A stretch of DNA of 26,444 nt from a virus: positions 1 through 26,444 of the IMG/VR virus record IMGVR_UViG_3300030943_000149. The stretch is one strand, 5' to 3'. The translations under genes and the position numbers were made by a program. Positions within the stretch are counted from its first letter, which is position 1, and every line of letters starts with the position of its first letter. Shown one piece after another: positions 6,280-12,233 of the stretch. The notes under the pieces are model-generated. The model was not told where the DNA came from. It did not search any database and saw only the letters and a list, made by a program, of their open reading frames with translations.

Positions 6280-6822
6280 ATGTCGAAGTTCATTGATCTT
6301 TCGGGAAGGCAATTTGGGTTCCTGCTAGTAGTAGAGCCCACAGAACATAGGGAGTTCGGATCGGTGGTGTTCAAATGCTTGTGTACAAGATGCGGCTCCA
6401 CCTGCTACAAGGCAGGGCACGCTATATCATCAGGGCAGGTTAAGTCCTGTGGATGCGCAGATAGGAGGGGAAAATCATTGAAAGTGTCAAGAGAGGAGTA
6501 CCTTGCTAAAGTAAAGGAAGATGCTAGGATACGTCGCAGTTTACTGGACGCCGCTCACTACCATGAGAATACACAGAAGGCTACATGTATGTTGTATGAG
6601 CCAAACCGGAAAGAGCGCAGGCACCCGATAGACGAGTGCTACGCCGCGGTCGAGCTTATATGCGATGACCGTAACTGCACACTATACAAACCAATGGAGG
6701 AGAAAGAAAATGACAACGAAAAGAGTAAAGACGATAGAGGAGAGGCTGACCTTCCTATACGAACAGCGTCAGAAGATCAAAGCGTTGGAGGAAGAGAAGT
6801 CTGGCCTGCAAACAGAGTATGA
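6280..6822 (+). CDS. Zinc-ribbon protein related to the N-terminus of HNH/AP2 homing endonucleases
   Basis: 180 residues. Residues 1-62 match the domain that opens many phage HNH/AP2 endonuclease-like proteins: FIDLSGRQFGFLLVVE, then CLCTRCGSTC, and AISSGQVKSCGC, with metal ligands Cys33, 35, 38 and Cys57, 59. The HNH or AP2 part that usually follows is absent. Instead there is a helical, basic stretch (70-95) and a second cysteine set (103, 120, 128, 133). The last 40 residues overlap the next gene by 113 bases and read like out-of-frame coding, so the true protein may effectively end near residue 140 or the stop may have been lost. Probably a DNA-binding remnant or adaptor without nuclease activity. 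Confidence 0.72.
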   Translation: MSKFIDLSGRQFGFLLVVEPTEHREFGSVVFKCLCTRCGSTCYKAGHAISSGQVKSCGCADRRGKSLKVSREEYLAKVKEDARIRRSLLDAAHYHENTQKATCMLYEPNRKERRHPIDECYAAVELICDDRNCTLYKPMEEKENDNEKSKDDRGEADLPIRTASEDQSVGGREVWPANRV

Positions 6823-7096
6823 TGACCAAGAGTATCTACTGATTCAGGCCATGCAGGAAGCCGGGATGACAACATGCGGAATATCGAACTGCACAGCGTC
6901 TCTGAAACTTGAGAAGTATCCGAAGATCGATGACATGGAAAACTTCGTGCAGTGGTGCGCCGACAACGGGCAAGCCGGTATGTTGCAGAAGAGAGTGTCC
7001 AAGGCTGTGTTCGACGAGTTCTTCAACCTAAACGGGGAATATCCCGAAGGGATTGATACCTACGACAAGCTGACGCTCGGACTCAGAAAGAGGTAG
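6710..7096 (+). CDS. Conserved phage-type coiled-coil protein
   Basis: 128 residues from the ATG at 6710, which follows a GGAGGAGA ribosome site; this start is preferred over one 15 codons upstream. The N-terminus (about 5-45) is a charged coiled coil (ERLTFLYEQRQKIKALEEEK). A compact domain follows with AGMTTCGISNCTASLKLEKYPKI and MENFVQWCADNGQ. The helix-then-small-barrel layout recalls phage Gp157/Gam-like accessory proteins of the replication module, but the match is by shape and not by a diagnostic motif. It is between the zinc-ribbon and glycosyltransferase genes in the same transcript. Confidence 0.7.
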   Translation: MTTKRVKTIEERLTFLYEQRQKIKALEEEKSGLQTEYDDQEYLLIQAMQEAGMTTCGISNCTASLKLEKYPKIDDMENFVQWCADNGQAGMLQKRVSKAVFDEFFNLNGEYPEGIDTYDKLTLGLRKR

Positions 7097-7100
7097 CGCC

Positions 7101-7742
7101 GTGAAGACAAAGATAGTAATCGGAGTACCAATCGGTGACAATGCGCCGAGTGGGTTCATGCAATGCCTAAGCGACCTGCTTGTGTATATGGCAGGAAAGA
7201 AGTATGATGTAGAGGTGCGGATGCACGAGGGGTCTATCGTGGCCACATCTAGGCAGAGGATAGCAGAGTACGCGCTATCGGTCAAAGCATCCCACCTGAT
7301 GTTCATAGACTCGGACATGGTATTCCCAAAGAACCTGATAGAAAAGTTGCTGTTAGACGGAGAGGACATCGTATCCGCCAAGTTCTTCAAGAGGTACACT
7401 CCGTTTGAACCGTGCTTCTACATCTACACTGACATAACAGAAGTACCGCCCAAACTGTGTATACCCACTACTTGGGTAAGCAATGGAATGTGCCCGGTAG
7501 ACGCCACCGGTCTAGCCTCTACGCTGATTGACTGCAATGTTTTGAAAGGTATGAGTGGTGACATGTTTACACCTAGGGTGGCAGGTATCGGTGAGGACAT
7601 CGAGTTCTGCGCACAGGCAAGGGAGGCAGGATTTCGTGTGTGGGTAGACCTAAGACTTGAGGCCGGTCACATAGGTCGCCGAGTTGCAGGGGAGGCACAA
7701 TACTTGGAGGTGAGAGGCTGTGATAGCGATAGCAAGGGATGA
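7101..7742 (+). CDS. GT-A fold glycosyltransferase (family 2-like)
   Basis: 213 residues from a GTG with AGAGGT upstream. Signs of a GT-A enzyme: KIVIGVPIGD at the first strand, VATSRQRIAEYAL, the metal-binding FIDSDM (Asp70-x-Asp72) with the following MVFPKNLIEKLL, a mid-domain VDATGLASTLID, and the acceptor-side GIGEDIEFCAQAREAG (Glu165-Asp166) with late His190. These enzymes move a sugar from a nucleotide donor. In phages they modify virion proteins, DNA bases or the host surface. No base-modifying partner such as a hydroxymethylase is in view, so the target is unknown. It overlaps the next gene by 23 bases; the last residues (after about 190) are loosely structured. Confidence 0.85.
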   Translation: MKTKIVIGVPIGDNAPSGFMQCLSDLLVYMAGKKYDVEVRMHEGSIVATSRQRIAEYALSVKASHLMFIDSDMVFPKNLIEKLLLDGEDIVSAKFFKRYTPFEPCFYIYTDITEVPPKLCIPTTWVSNGMCPVDATGLASTLIDCNVLKGMSGDMFTPRVAGIGEDIEFCAQAREAGFRVWVDLRLEAGHIGRRVAGEAQYLEVRGCDSDSKG

Positions 7743-8259
7743 TGAATACGAGAAGTCATGCCAAGCATTTGAAGGATTTGAAGGAACTGCGGTCTTCGAT
7801 GAAAGGCTGATGCAACACCTAGACGGCAGGCTCAGGGAGCGAATAAACGAATATCGAGCAACTCTTCCTGGTTGGGGTGCTGTAGTTGTTGATGCCCCTA
7901 CTATGAGAATGGTGACTACAGCACCGCTGAATACTATAACAACAGGCGGCCCTAGGGGTGGTATGGCAATATTTGGGGATGGAGACCCGCGCAGACTGGC
8001 CACACGCTTCGACGATGATTTTATGCACGCTCCTGTGCATCACGAAGTAAATGCATTTGACCGCGCGCAGTATGAAACTGTTATAGAGGCCATGCGGTGC
8101 GACATCAGGAGGCTTCAACGAACGCTTGAGGAAATGAAAGTAGAGCAGTGCAGAGATACGCCCTTCATAGTCAAGTTACGGAGGGAGATGCGCAATCCTG
8201 CTCCAACGATTAAGGAATTTATCAAATGGTTGTTCCGGGCTGAAAAGCCCGTGCAATAA
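7720..8259 (+). CDS. Hypothetical protein next to the glycosyltransferase
   Basis: 179 residues from a GTG at 7720 that follows an excellent GGAGGTGA site six bases upstream. The first half contains DERLMQHLDGRLRERINEYRATLP and then a Gly/Thr-rich linker (TTAPLNTITTGGPRGGMAIFGDG). The second half is a helical coiled-coil-like segment (EAMRCDIRRLQRTLEEMKVEQ) and a basic C-terminus. N-terminal GFEGTAVFDERLMQHLDGRLRE is reminiscent of small virion or head-associated proteins, but nothing diagnostic is seen. The end of the gene folds into an RNA hairpin with a GAAA loop (8236-8251). Function unknown. Confidence 0.66.
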   Translation: MIAIARDDEYEKSCQAFEGFEGTAVFDERLMQHLDGRLRERINEYRATLPGWGAVVVDAPTMRMVTTAPLNTITTGGPRGGMAIFGDGDPRRLATRFDDDFMHAPVHHEVNAFDRAQYETVIEAMRCDIRRLQRTLEEMKVEQCRDTPFIVKLRREMRNPAPTIKEFIKWLFRAEKPVQ

Positions 8260-8298
8260 AGAAGAATCTCACGATATAGCACCGCGTACAGTGTACGC
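8236..8298 (+). promoter_or_regulatory. Two short hairpins/palindromes upstream of the zinc-binding protein gene
   Basis: A perfect 6-bp stem with a GAAA tetraloop lies at 8236-8251 (CGGGCT-GAAA-AGCCCG), across the last codons of the preceding gene. A second perfect inverted repeat, GCGTAC-AGT-GTACGC, lies at 8284-8298, ending 17 bases before the ATG at 8316 and just before its AGGAGG. No T-run follows either, so they are not ordinary terminators. They may be RNA processing or stability elements, or the second may be an operator or translational control site. Confidence 0.45.
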
Positions 8299-8315
8299 AA
8301 CAAGGAGGAAACCAC

Positions 8316-9101
8316 ATGACAACGAAAAAGGACGAATTAGCGCTCGTAGAGCAAGAAACAGCGGTAACGCAGGCGCCGAGAACTACAGGCAGAGGTTTTG
8401 AGAACGTGGACTTGGAAACGATCACAATGCCGAGAGGGAAGTTGCTCCAAAGCAATAGCCCTGAGGTAGCGGATCGTGACTACAACATGCGGGCAGGTGA
8501 TATCATTCACACACTTCTCATGGAGAAGGTTCCTGAGAAGTTTATCCCGCTCTCTATCTTCGACACTAACATCATGTTCGTTCCTAGAACAGAGGAACGC
8601 AAGGCGGCAATGAAAGCAAAGCTCGGCTTGAGTGACGAGGACATGGCGGGGCAGATCGTATGTCGGGCAGACGATGGGAAGCACGGAACTCGGTACGGAA
8701 GTTGTGTCGAGTGCGGATTATGCAAGTTCAACGGGAACGAGAAGCCGTGGTGTAACGCTACGATCAACGTGCTCGCTGACCCAGTGAATGAGGACAAGCT
8801 CGATATGCCGGTGGTGTACCAGTTTGCCAACACATCGTACAAGCACGGAAAGAAATTCCGCGACACCGCGTTCTACGCATCTCTCGGTCAGGATTTGTTC
8901 AGCAGAATTTACAAGCTTGAGTCCTTCCTTGCTCAAGCCGCAGGCAACTCATGGTTTGAAATGAGAGTAAAACCGGCAGGATTAGTGTCATCGGAACTCT
9001 ACCCTGCTGTCGAGGCGCAGTATAACGCCTTTGCGAACAAGAACATCATAGTTGATGCTGAGGAAGACGCTCCTATTACGTCGGACAAGCCGTCTTACTA
9101 G
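8316..9101 (+). CDS. Zinc-site phage protein upstream of DNA polymerase, possible single-stranded DNA-binding protein
   Basis: 261 residues with a strong AAGGAGG site. The N-terminus is disordered and charged, followed by ITMPRGKLLQSNSPEVADRD and RAGDIIHTLLMEKVPEKFIPLSIFD, a layout shared by a class of phage proteins encoded next to DNA polymerases. A cysteine cluster (116, 130, 133, 136, 146: C-x13-CxxC-xx-C-x9-C) probably binds zinc. Then comes a stretch (TINVLADP... PVVYQFANTSYKHGKKFRDTAFYA) that looks like OB-fold strands. The tail is acidic (VDAEEDAPITSD), as in phage SSBs whose acidic C-terminus contacts partner enzymes. The SSB role is inferred from position, layout and acidic tail; it is not shown by a named motif. 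Confidence 0.65.
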   Translation: MTTKKDELALVEQETAVTQAPRTTGRGFENVDLETITMPRGKLLQSNSPEVADRDYNMRAGDIIHTLLMEKVPEKFIPLSIFDTNIMFVPRTEERKAAMKAKLGLSDEDMAGQIVCRADDGKHGTRYGSCVECGLCKFNGNEKPWCNATINVLADPVNEDKLDMPVVYQFANTSYKHGKKFRDTAFYASLGQDLFSRIYKLESFLAQAAGNSWFEMRVKPAGLVSSELYPAVEAQYNAFANKNIIVDAEEDAPITSDKPSY

Positions 9102-9174
9102 TAGTAACCTGTAGTTAAAAACCGAGGCTCTAATTTGACTTCTAAGCGTCTTTTTAGAGCCTCGGCTACTACTA
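9099..9174 (+). other. Large RNA hairpin in the polymerase leader; intrinsic terminator on the minus strand
   Basis: A perfect 12-bp stem CCGAGGCTCTAA/TTAGAGCCTCGG pairs 9122-9133 with 9154-9165 around a 20-base loop. An outer 8-bp pairing, TAGTAGTA (9099-9106) with TACTACTA (9167-9174), encloses it with a bulge on the left. Read on the + strand no T-run follows. Read on the - strand the stem is followed directly by TTTTT (complement of AAAAA at 9117-9121), so it has the form of a Rho-independent terminator for antisense transcription. On the + strand it may instead act as an mRNA leader structure for the polymerase. Confidence 0.65.
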
Positions 9175-9198
9175 TTACCTGTAAAAAGGAGACATTAA

Positions 9199-11286
9199 AT
9201 GCGCATTAAGGAATTTCCGGTATATGACACACCAGTTGACAGATTTAAGTCTCTCGATGCACCCGGACACGCCAAACTGGCAAAGTTTATTATAGCTAAC
9301 AGCATTATGGTGGCGATAGACACAGAAACTTACTACGACCCTGAGCTTAGGGCTGTTGTTAGATTCGTACAAGGTTCGCCAAACAACAGGCCATTCTGCA
9401 TGACACTTACTTACGTGTCTGAGGATGGTGAGTACAACAGCTTCTATGCTGAGCAGGACTGCATCACTATGTACAAAGACATGCTGTACAGCGGGAACGT
9501 GGCGAAGATACTTCACAACGCCAAGTACGACATGCACATGCTGATGAATATCGGGCTAGAAGTTCGGGGGAAGATTTGGGACACCATGCTGATGATACAC
9601 CTGATAGATGAAGAGCACGTGTGTAATACGCCATCAGGCGGTAAGGTTGAGTCGAAGAAGCTGAAAGACCTTGCATACCATTACCTAGGTGAGGACGGGC
9701 ATAAGTACGAAGACCTTGTGGACGAGGTGCGTCACTGCATCGCGCTACGCAGGGAGTGCGCAAAGAACCTCGTGTCCTACAAGGACGCGGCGGATGCGTG
9801 CCCTCTGATAATGAAGGACTATGCCTGCTCTGATACCGAGTTCACATACCAGTTGTTCGTGCTGTTCTACGAAGAGCTCGTCAAGCAAGAGTTGCTTGAA
9901 GCATACGACGTTGACTTCAACGCCACGATGGCGACACTCTATCAGGAGCGAGATGGCATACTCGTAGACATAGACTACTTCGACGCCGTTGAGGCAGAGT
10001 TGCAGGCTAACATGGACGAGACCACAGCGCTGATAATCGAGCTGATACCAAAGGGCCTGAACATCAATTCGGGCCGAGACTTGGTAGAAGGATTCGCTAC
10101 ACTAGGGCTGACATGGAGATGGTACACAGAGAAGGGGGAGGTGAAGACAGATGACAAGATACTTAGGAACCTGAACAATCTGTACGTGGGAACACCGCTA
10201 GCAGAACTGGCGTCCTTAATAATGCAATACAGGGAGTCATCAAAGCTCGTCGGTACTTTCATCGCACAGATACGGCAGTTTACACAGTGGGACGGGAGAA
10301 TACACCCTAACTTCAATGTGTCGCCGCGTGACGACGGTAAAGGTGGTACCGTAACTGGTCGCCTGTCTAGCTCCGACCCCAATCTGCAAAACATGCCGAA
10401 GGACGACAAGCGTATCCGCAAGGGCATCATACCTACGCCGGGGTACGTATTCGTGGAAATGGACTACTCTCAACAGGAGTACCGGCTGTTGGCGCACTAT
10501 GCGCAGGACAGGAACTTCATGCAGATCGTTCATGACGGGAAAGACATCCACGCGGGCACCGCTGAGCTACTGCTTCACGTAAGCATGGCGGAGTCCATGA
10601 TGAAGAAGTACCGTGACGTTGGAAAGCGTCTCAACTTCGCTTTAGTCTACGGCCTAGGCCTAGCCGCGCTTGCCGCGTCGCTGGGACTCAAGATAGACGA
10701 GCCCACATACAAGAAGGCTAGCTTCTTTCTGAGAAACTACGGGTGTGTTCCATGGGGCATGCCAACACTGGACATCGCCCTCAATTTATGTCATAATGAG
10801 GGCGAGAAGGAAATAGTTACATACTACTATTCCGACGAGGCTAAGGGTGCAATCGCAGAGGCCGAGAGAATCAAGTCTGAGTATTTCAGACAATTCCCAC
10901 AAATTCAAGACTTACTCAAAGCGTGCATCAACACGGCAAAGTATCGTGGATGGATTAAGACATGGACTGGCAGGAGACGGCACTTCAAGAACCCAAAAGC
11001 AGATGGCTATAAAGCACCAAATGCTCTGATACAGGGGGGGTGCGGCGACATCACGAAAATTAAAATGTGGGAGTGTGTGCAATACCTGAAACCCTACAAA
11101 TCGAGGCTAATCAACAACATCCACGATGCCTTGCTATTTGAGATTCACAAGAGCGAGATGCGCCTGATACCTGAACTTGCCGCTATCATGAAGGACTTAG
11201 ATTTCAGCGTCCCTATGGATTGCAGTATCGAAATGTCTGAAAAGTCATGGGGGGATATGAAAGATTATGAGTATGAACAAAATTAG
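9199..11286 (+). CDS. Family A DNA polymerase with 3'-5' exonuclease domain
   Basis: 695 residues, the size of a T7-like phage replicative polymerase. The proofreading domain shows ExoI AIDTET (Asp41, Glu43), ExoII HNAKYDMHML (Asn107, Asp111) and ExoIII YACSDTEF (Tyr208, Asp212). The polymerase domain shows TGRLSSSDPNLQNMP (386-400), motif A VEMDYSQQEYRLLA (Asp422), motif B RDVGKRLNFALVYG (Arg472, Lys476, Phe480, Tyr484) and motif C NNIHDALLFEI (His642, Asp643). The usual Glu after the catalytic Asp in motif C (HDE) is Ala644. Phe480 at the fingers position matches the Phe of E. coli Pol I rather than the Tyr of T7. It has an AGGAG site nine bases before ATG. It lies directly after the putative SSB and overlaps a small acidic gene, and no primase or primase-helicase is seen in the window. 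Confidence 0.96.
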   Translation: MRIKEFPVYDTPVDRFKSLDAPGHAKLAKFIIANSIMVAIDTETYYDPELRAVVRFVQGSPNNRPFCMTLTYVSEDGEYNSFYAEQDCITMYKDMLYSGNVAKILHNAKYDMHMLMNIGLEVRGKIWDTMLMIHLIDEEHVCNTPSGGKVESKKLKDLAYHYLGEDGHKYEDLVDEVRHCIALRRECAKNLVSYKDAADACPLIMKDYACSDTEFTYQLFVLFYEELVKQELLEAYDVDFNATMATLYQERDGILVDIDYFDAVEAELQANMDETTALIIELIPKGLNINSGRDLVEGFATLGLTWRWYTEKGEVKTDDKILRNLNNLYVGTPLAELASLIMQYRESSKLVGTFIAQIRQFTQWDGRIHPNFNVSPRDDGKGGTVTGRLSSSDPNLQNMPKDDKRIRKGIIPTPGYVFVEMDYSQQEYRLLAHYAQDRNFMQIVHDGKDIHAGTAELLLHVSMAESMMKKYRDVGKRLNFALVYGLGLAALAASLGLKIDEPTYKKASFFLRNYGCVPWGMPTLDIALNLCHNEGEKEIVTYYYSDEAKGAIAEAERIKSEYFRQFPQIQDLLKACINTAKYRGWIKTWTGRRRHFKNPKADGYKAPNALIQGGCGDITKIKMWECVQYLKPYKSRLINNIHDALLFEIHKSEMRLIPELAAIMKDLDFSVPMDCSIEMSEKSWGDMKDYEYEQN

Positions 11287-11584
11287 ATCGGATATATCAA
11301 AGACAGCAAAGAGCGAGCTCCTATCGGCTATGTTCATATACGGAGAGCACCACTCAACACACGAGGCTTACGCAGTGCTTCTTGAGGAAATGGAAGAGAT
11401 GGAAGAAGACCACGCGCGATGCCGCGGCGGGATAGAAAAAGCTTGGGCTAGTGTTCGTTCAAATGACGCTGATAAGTTGAGCTCCACATTAACACTGCTA
11501 CGCAACGACCTGCTCAACATGACAGCAGAAGGGGTGCAATGTATTGCAATGGTGGACAAATGGATAAGGTTACTCAATCGCTGA
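11267..11584 (+). CDS. Small acidic conserved phage protein downstream of the polymerase
   Basis: 105 residues from ATG at 11267, with GGGGGG about 12 bases upstream inside the polymerase end; an ATG two codons later is possible. The core AKSELLSAMFIYGEHHSTHEAYAVLLEEMEEMEED resembles a recurring Bacillota-phage protein with the pattern 'YG-x-xHS-x-HEAYAVLLEE-x-EE'. The glutamate-rich helix recalls the metal-binding helix of MazG-type all-alpha NTP pyrophosphohydrolases, but the full ExxE...ExxD set is not clearly present. The rest is helical. It could be a nucleotide-pool or polymerase-associated factor; function unproven. Confidence 0.7.
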   Translation: MSMNKIRSDISKTAKSELLSAMFIYGEHHSTHEAYAVLLEEMEEMEEDHARCRGGIEKAWASVRSNDADKLSSTLTLLRNDLLNMTAEGVQCIAMVDKWIRLLNR

Positions 11585-12039
11585 TCGCAGTTATCTTTGT
11601 ACTTTTACTGGTATTCATGTCAGAATATGTCATCGAACGTCAGGATGTGGCCGCTCTGAAATCCGAAAATAAGGAGCTACGCTCCGAGGTTACCAAGCAG
11701 ATTGCGGTGACCAAGGAGTTCTCGGATAAGAACGCTCGCCTGAGAGTCGTCATCGACCGGCTTGAGGGCATCAAAGGCGTCACCGTGGCATCGGTATCCT
11801 ACTACGCGCCTACTGGAAACAACACAGCGACAGGGGTAGCACCGAAGACAGGCGAGACTGCCGCAGTAGACCCTACACTGATACCGCTAGGCAGTGAGGT
11901 ATACATACAGGGTGAGGGTTGGCGCAAAGCAGAAGACACCGGGGGGTACATCAAGGGAGCTAGAATAGACGTATTCGTTAATACAGAGGAAGAGGCTATC
12001 GACCGCGGACGCGTCAATAGACTTGTACTATGGAGGTGA
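11539..12039 (+). CDS. Membrane-anchored 3D-domain (double-psi beta-barrel) cell-wall protein
   Basis: 166 residues from ATG 11539 (AAGGGG upstream); the ATG at 11560 (residue 8, GGTGG upstream) is an equal alternative. Order: a transmembrane helix at about 13-31 (SLIAVIFVLLLVFMSEYVI), a coiled coil at about 36-75, and a 3D domain at about 82-166. The 3D domain shows VDPTLIPLGSEVYI, AEDTGGYIKG and ARIDVFV with the three diagnostic aspartates Asp111, Asp133 and Asp144. The 3D domain is the MltA/RlpA-like fold found in Bacillota wall-active proteins such as YocH, which act on peptidoglycan. It is the last sizeable gene of the + strand block, on the opposite strand from the phage's own endolysin, so a role in the host envelope during replication or in lysis timing (spanin-like) is possible. 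Confidence 0.88.
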   Translation: MYCNGGQMDKVTQSLIAVIFVLLLVFMSEYVIERQDVAALKSENKELRSEVTKQIAVTKEFSDKNARLRVVIDRLEGIKGVTVASVSYYAPTGNNTATGVAPKTGETAAVDPTLIPLGSEVYIQGEGWRKAEDTGGYIKGARIDVFVNTEEEAIDRGRVNRLVLWR

Positions 12040-12143
12040 CTACGGATGGAACAGACTGCACATTGCACGCGCCTGAAACCGGATGCCCCGGAAACACAAG
12101 TAAGAAGGATGCACTGAATGACATCACGGCAAATATTAGCTAG
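12030..12143 (+). CDS. Tiny ORF (37 codons) or alternative 23-codon ORF at 12046-12117
   Basis: Two overlapping small frames compete between the 3D-domain gene and the terminator. One starts ATG 12030 (MEVTTDGTDCTLHAPETG... ending NDITANIS, 37 residues, TAG at 12141) with no clear ribosome site. The other starts ATG 12046 (MEQTAHCTRLKPDAPE..., 23 residues, TGA at 12115) and is preceded by a perfect GGAGGTGA with six bases of spacing. The first has the more protein-like composition, the second the better start. At most one is likely real; neither is recognised. Confidence 0.3.
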   Translation: MEVTTDGTDCTLHAPETGCPGNTSKKDALNDITANIS

Positions 12144-12154
12144 CAACACAATGT

Positions 12155-12189
12155 AAAAGCCCCGGAGCTGTAATGGCTCCGGGGCTTTT
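12155..12189. terminator. Bidirectional Rho-independent terminator between the convergent gene blocks
   Basis: An 11-bp GC-rich stem AGCCCCGGAGC/GCTCCGGGGCT pairs 12158-12168 with 12176-12186 around a 7-base loop, extended by AAA/TTT. A run of seven T (12186-12192) follows on the + strand and a run of four A precedes it, giving a shorter T-run on the - strand. It ends the early/replication transcript from the left and the late transcript from the right. Confidence 0.93.
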
Positions 12190-12194
12190 TTTCG

Positions 12195-12221
12195 TCATTT
12201 TTTTGGCTTACACTTGCTCAT
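12195..12221 (-). CDS. Possible 8-residue microORF after the late operon
   Basis: Downstream of the 1161-residue gene the minus strand reads AAGGAGGG, seven bases, ATG and then eight codons (MSKCKPKK) before TGA. The ribosome site is as strong as those of the large late genes although there is nothing else left to translate before the terminator. The peptide is basic with one cysteine. It may be a genuine micropeptide or a decayed remnant of a longer gene whose ribosome site survived. Confidence 0.3.
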   Translation of the reverse strand: MSKCKPKK

Positions 12222-12233
12222 TTTATACCCTCC

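Noticed and set aside
9135-9163. Promoter with TTGACT before the polymerase
   Set aside because: No -10 box at the right distance, and the hexamer lies in a hairpin loop.
9122-9165. Hairpin before the polymerase as a normal + strand terminator
   Set aside because: No T-run follows the stem on the + strand; the T-run is only on the minus strand side, and the polymerase must be transcribed through it.
11267-11584. Definite MazG pyrophosphohydrolase
   Set aside because: Only the glutamate-rich helix is suggestive; the complete metal-binding set is not visible.
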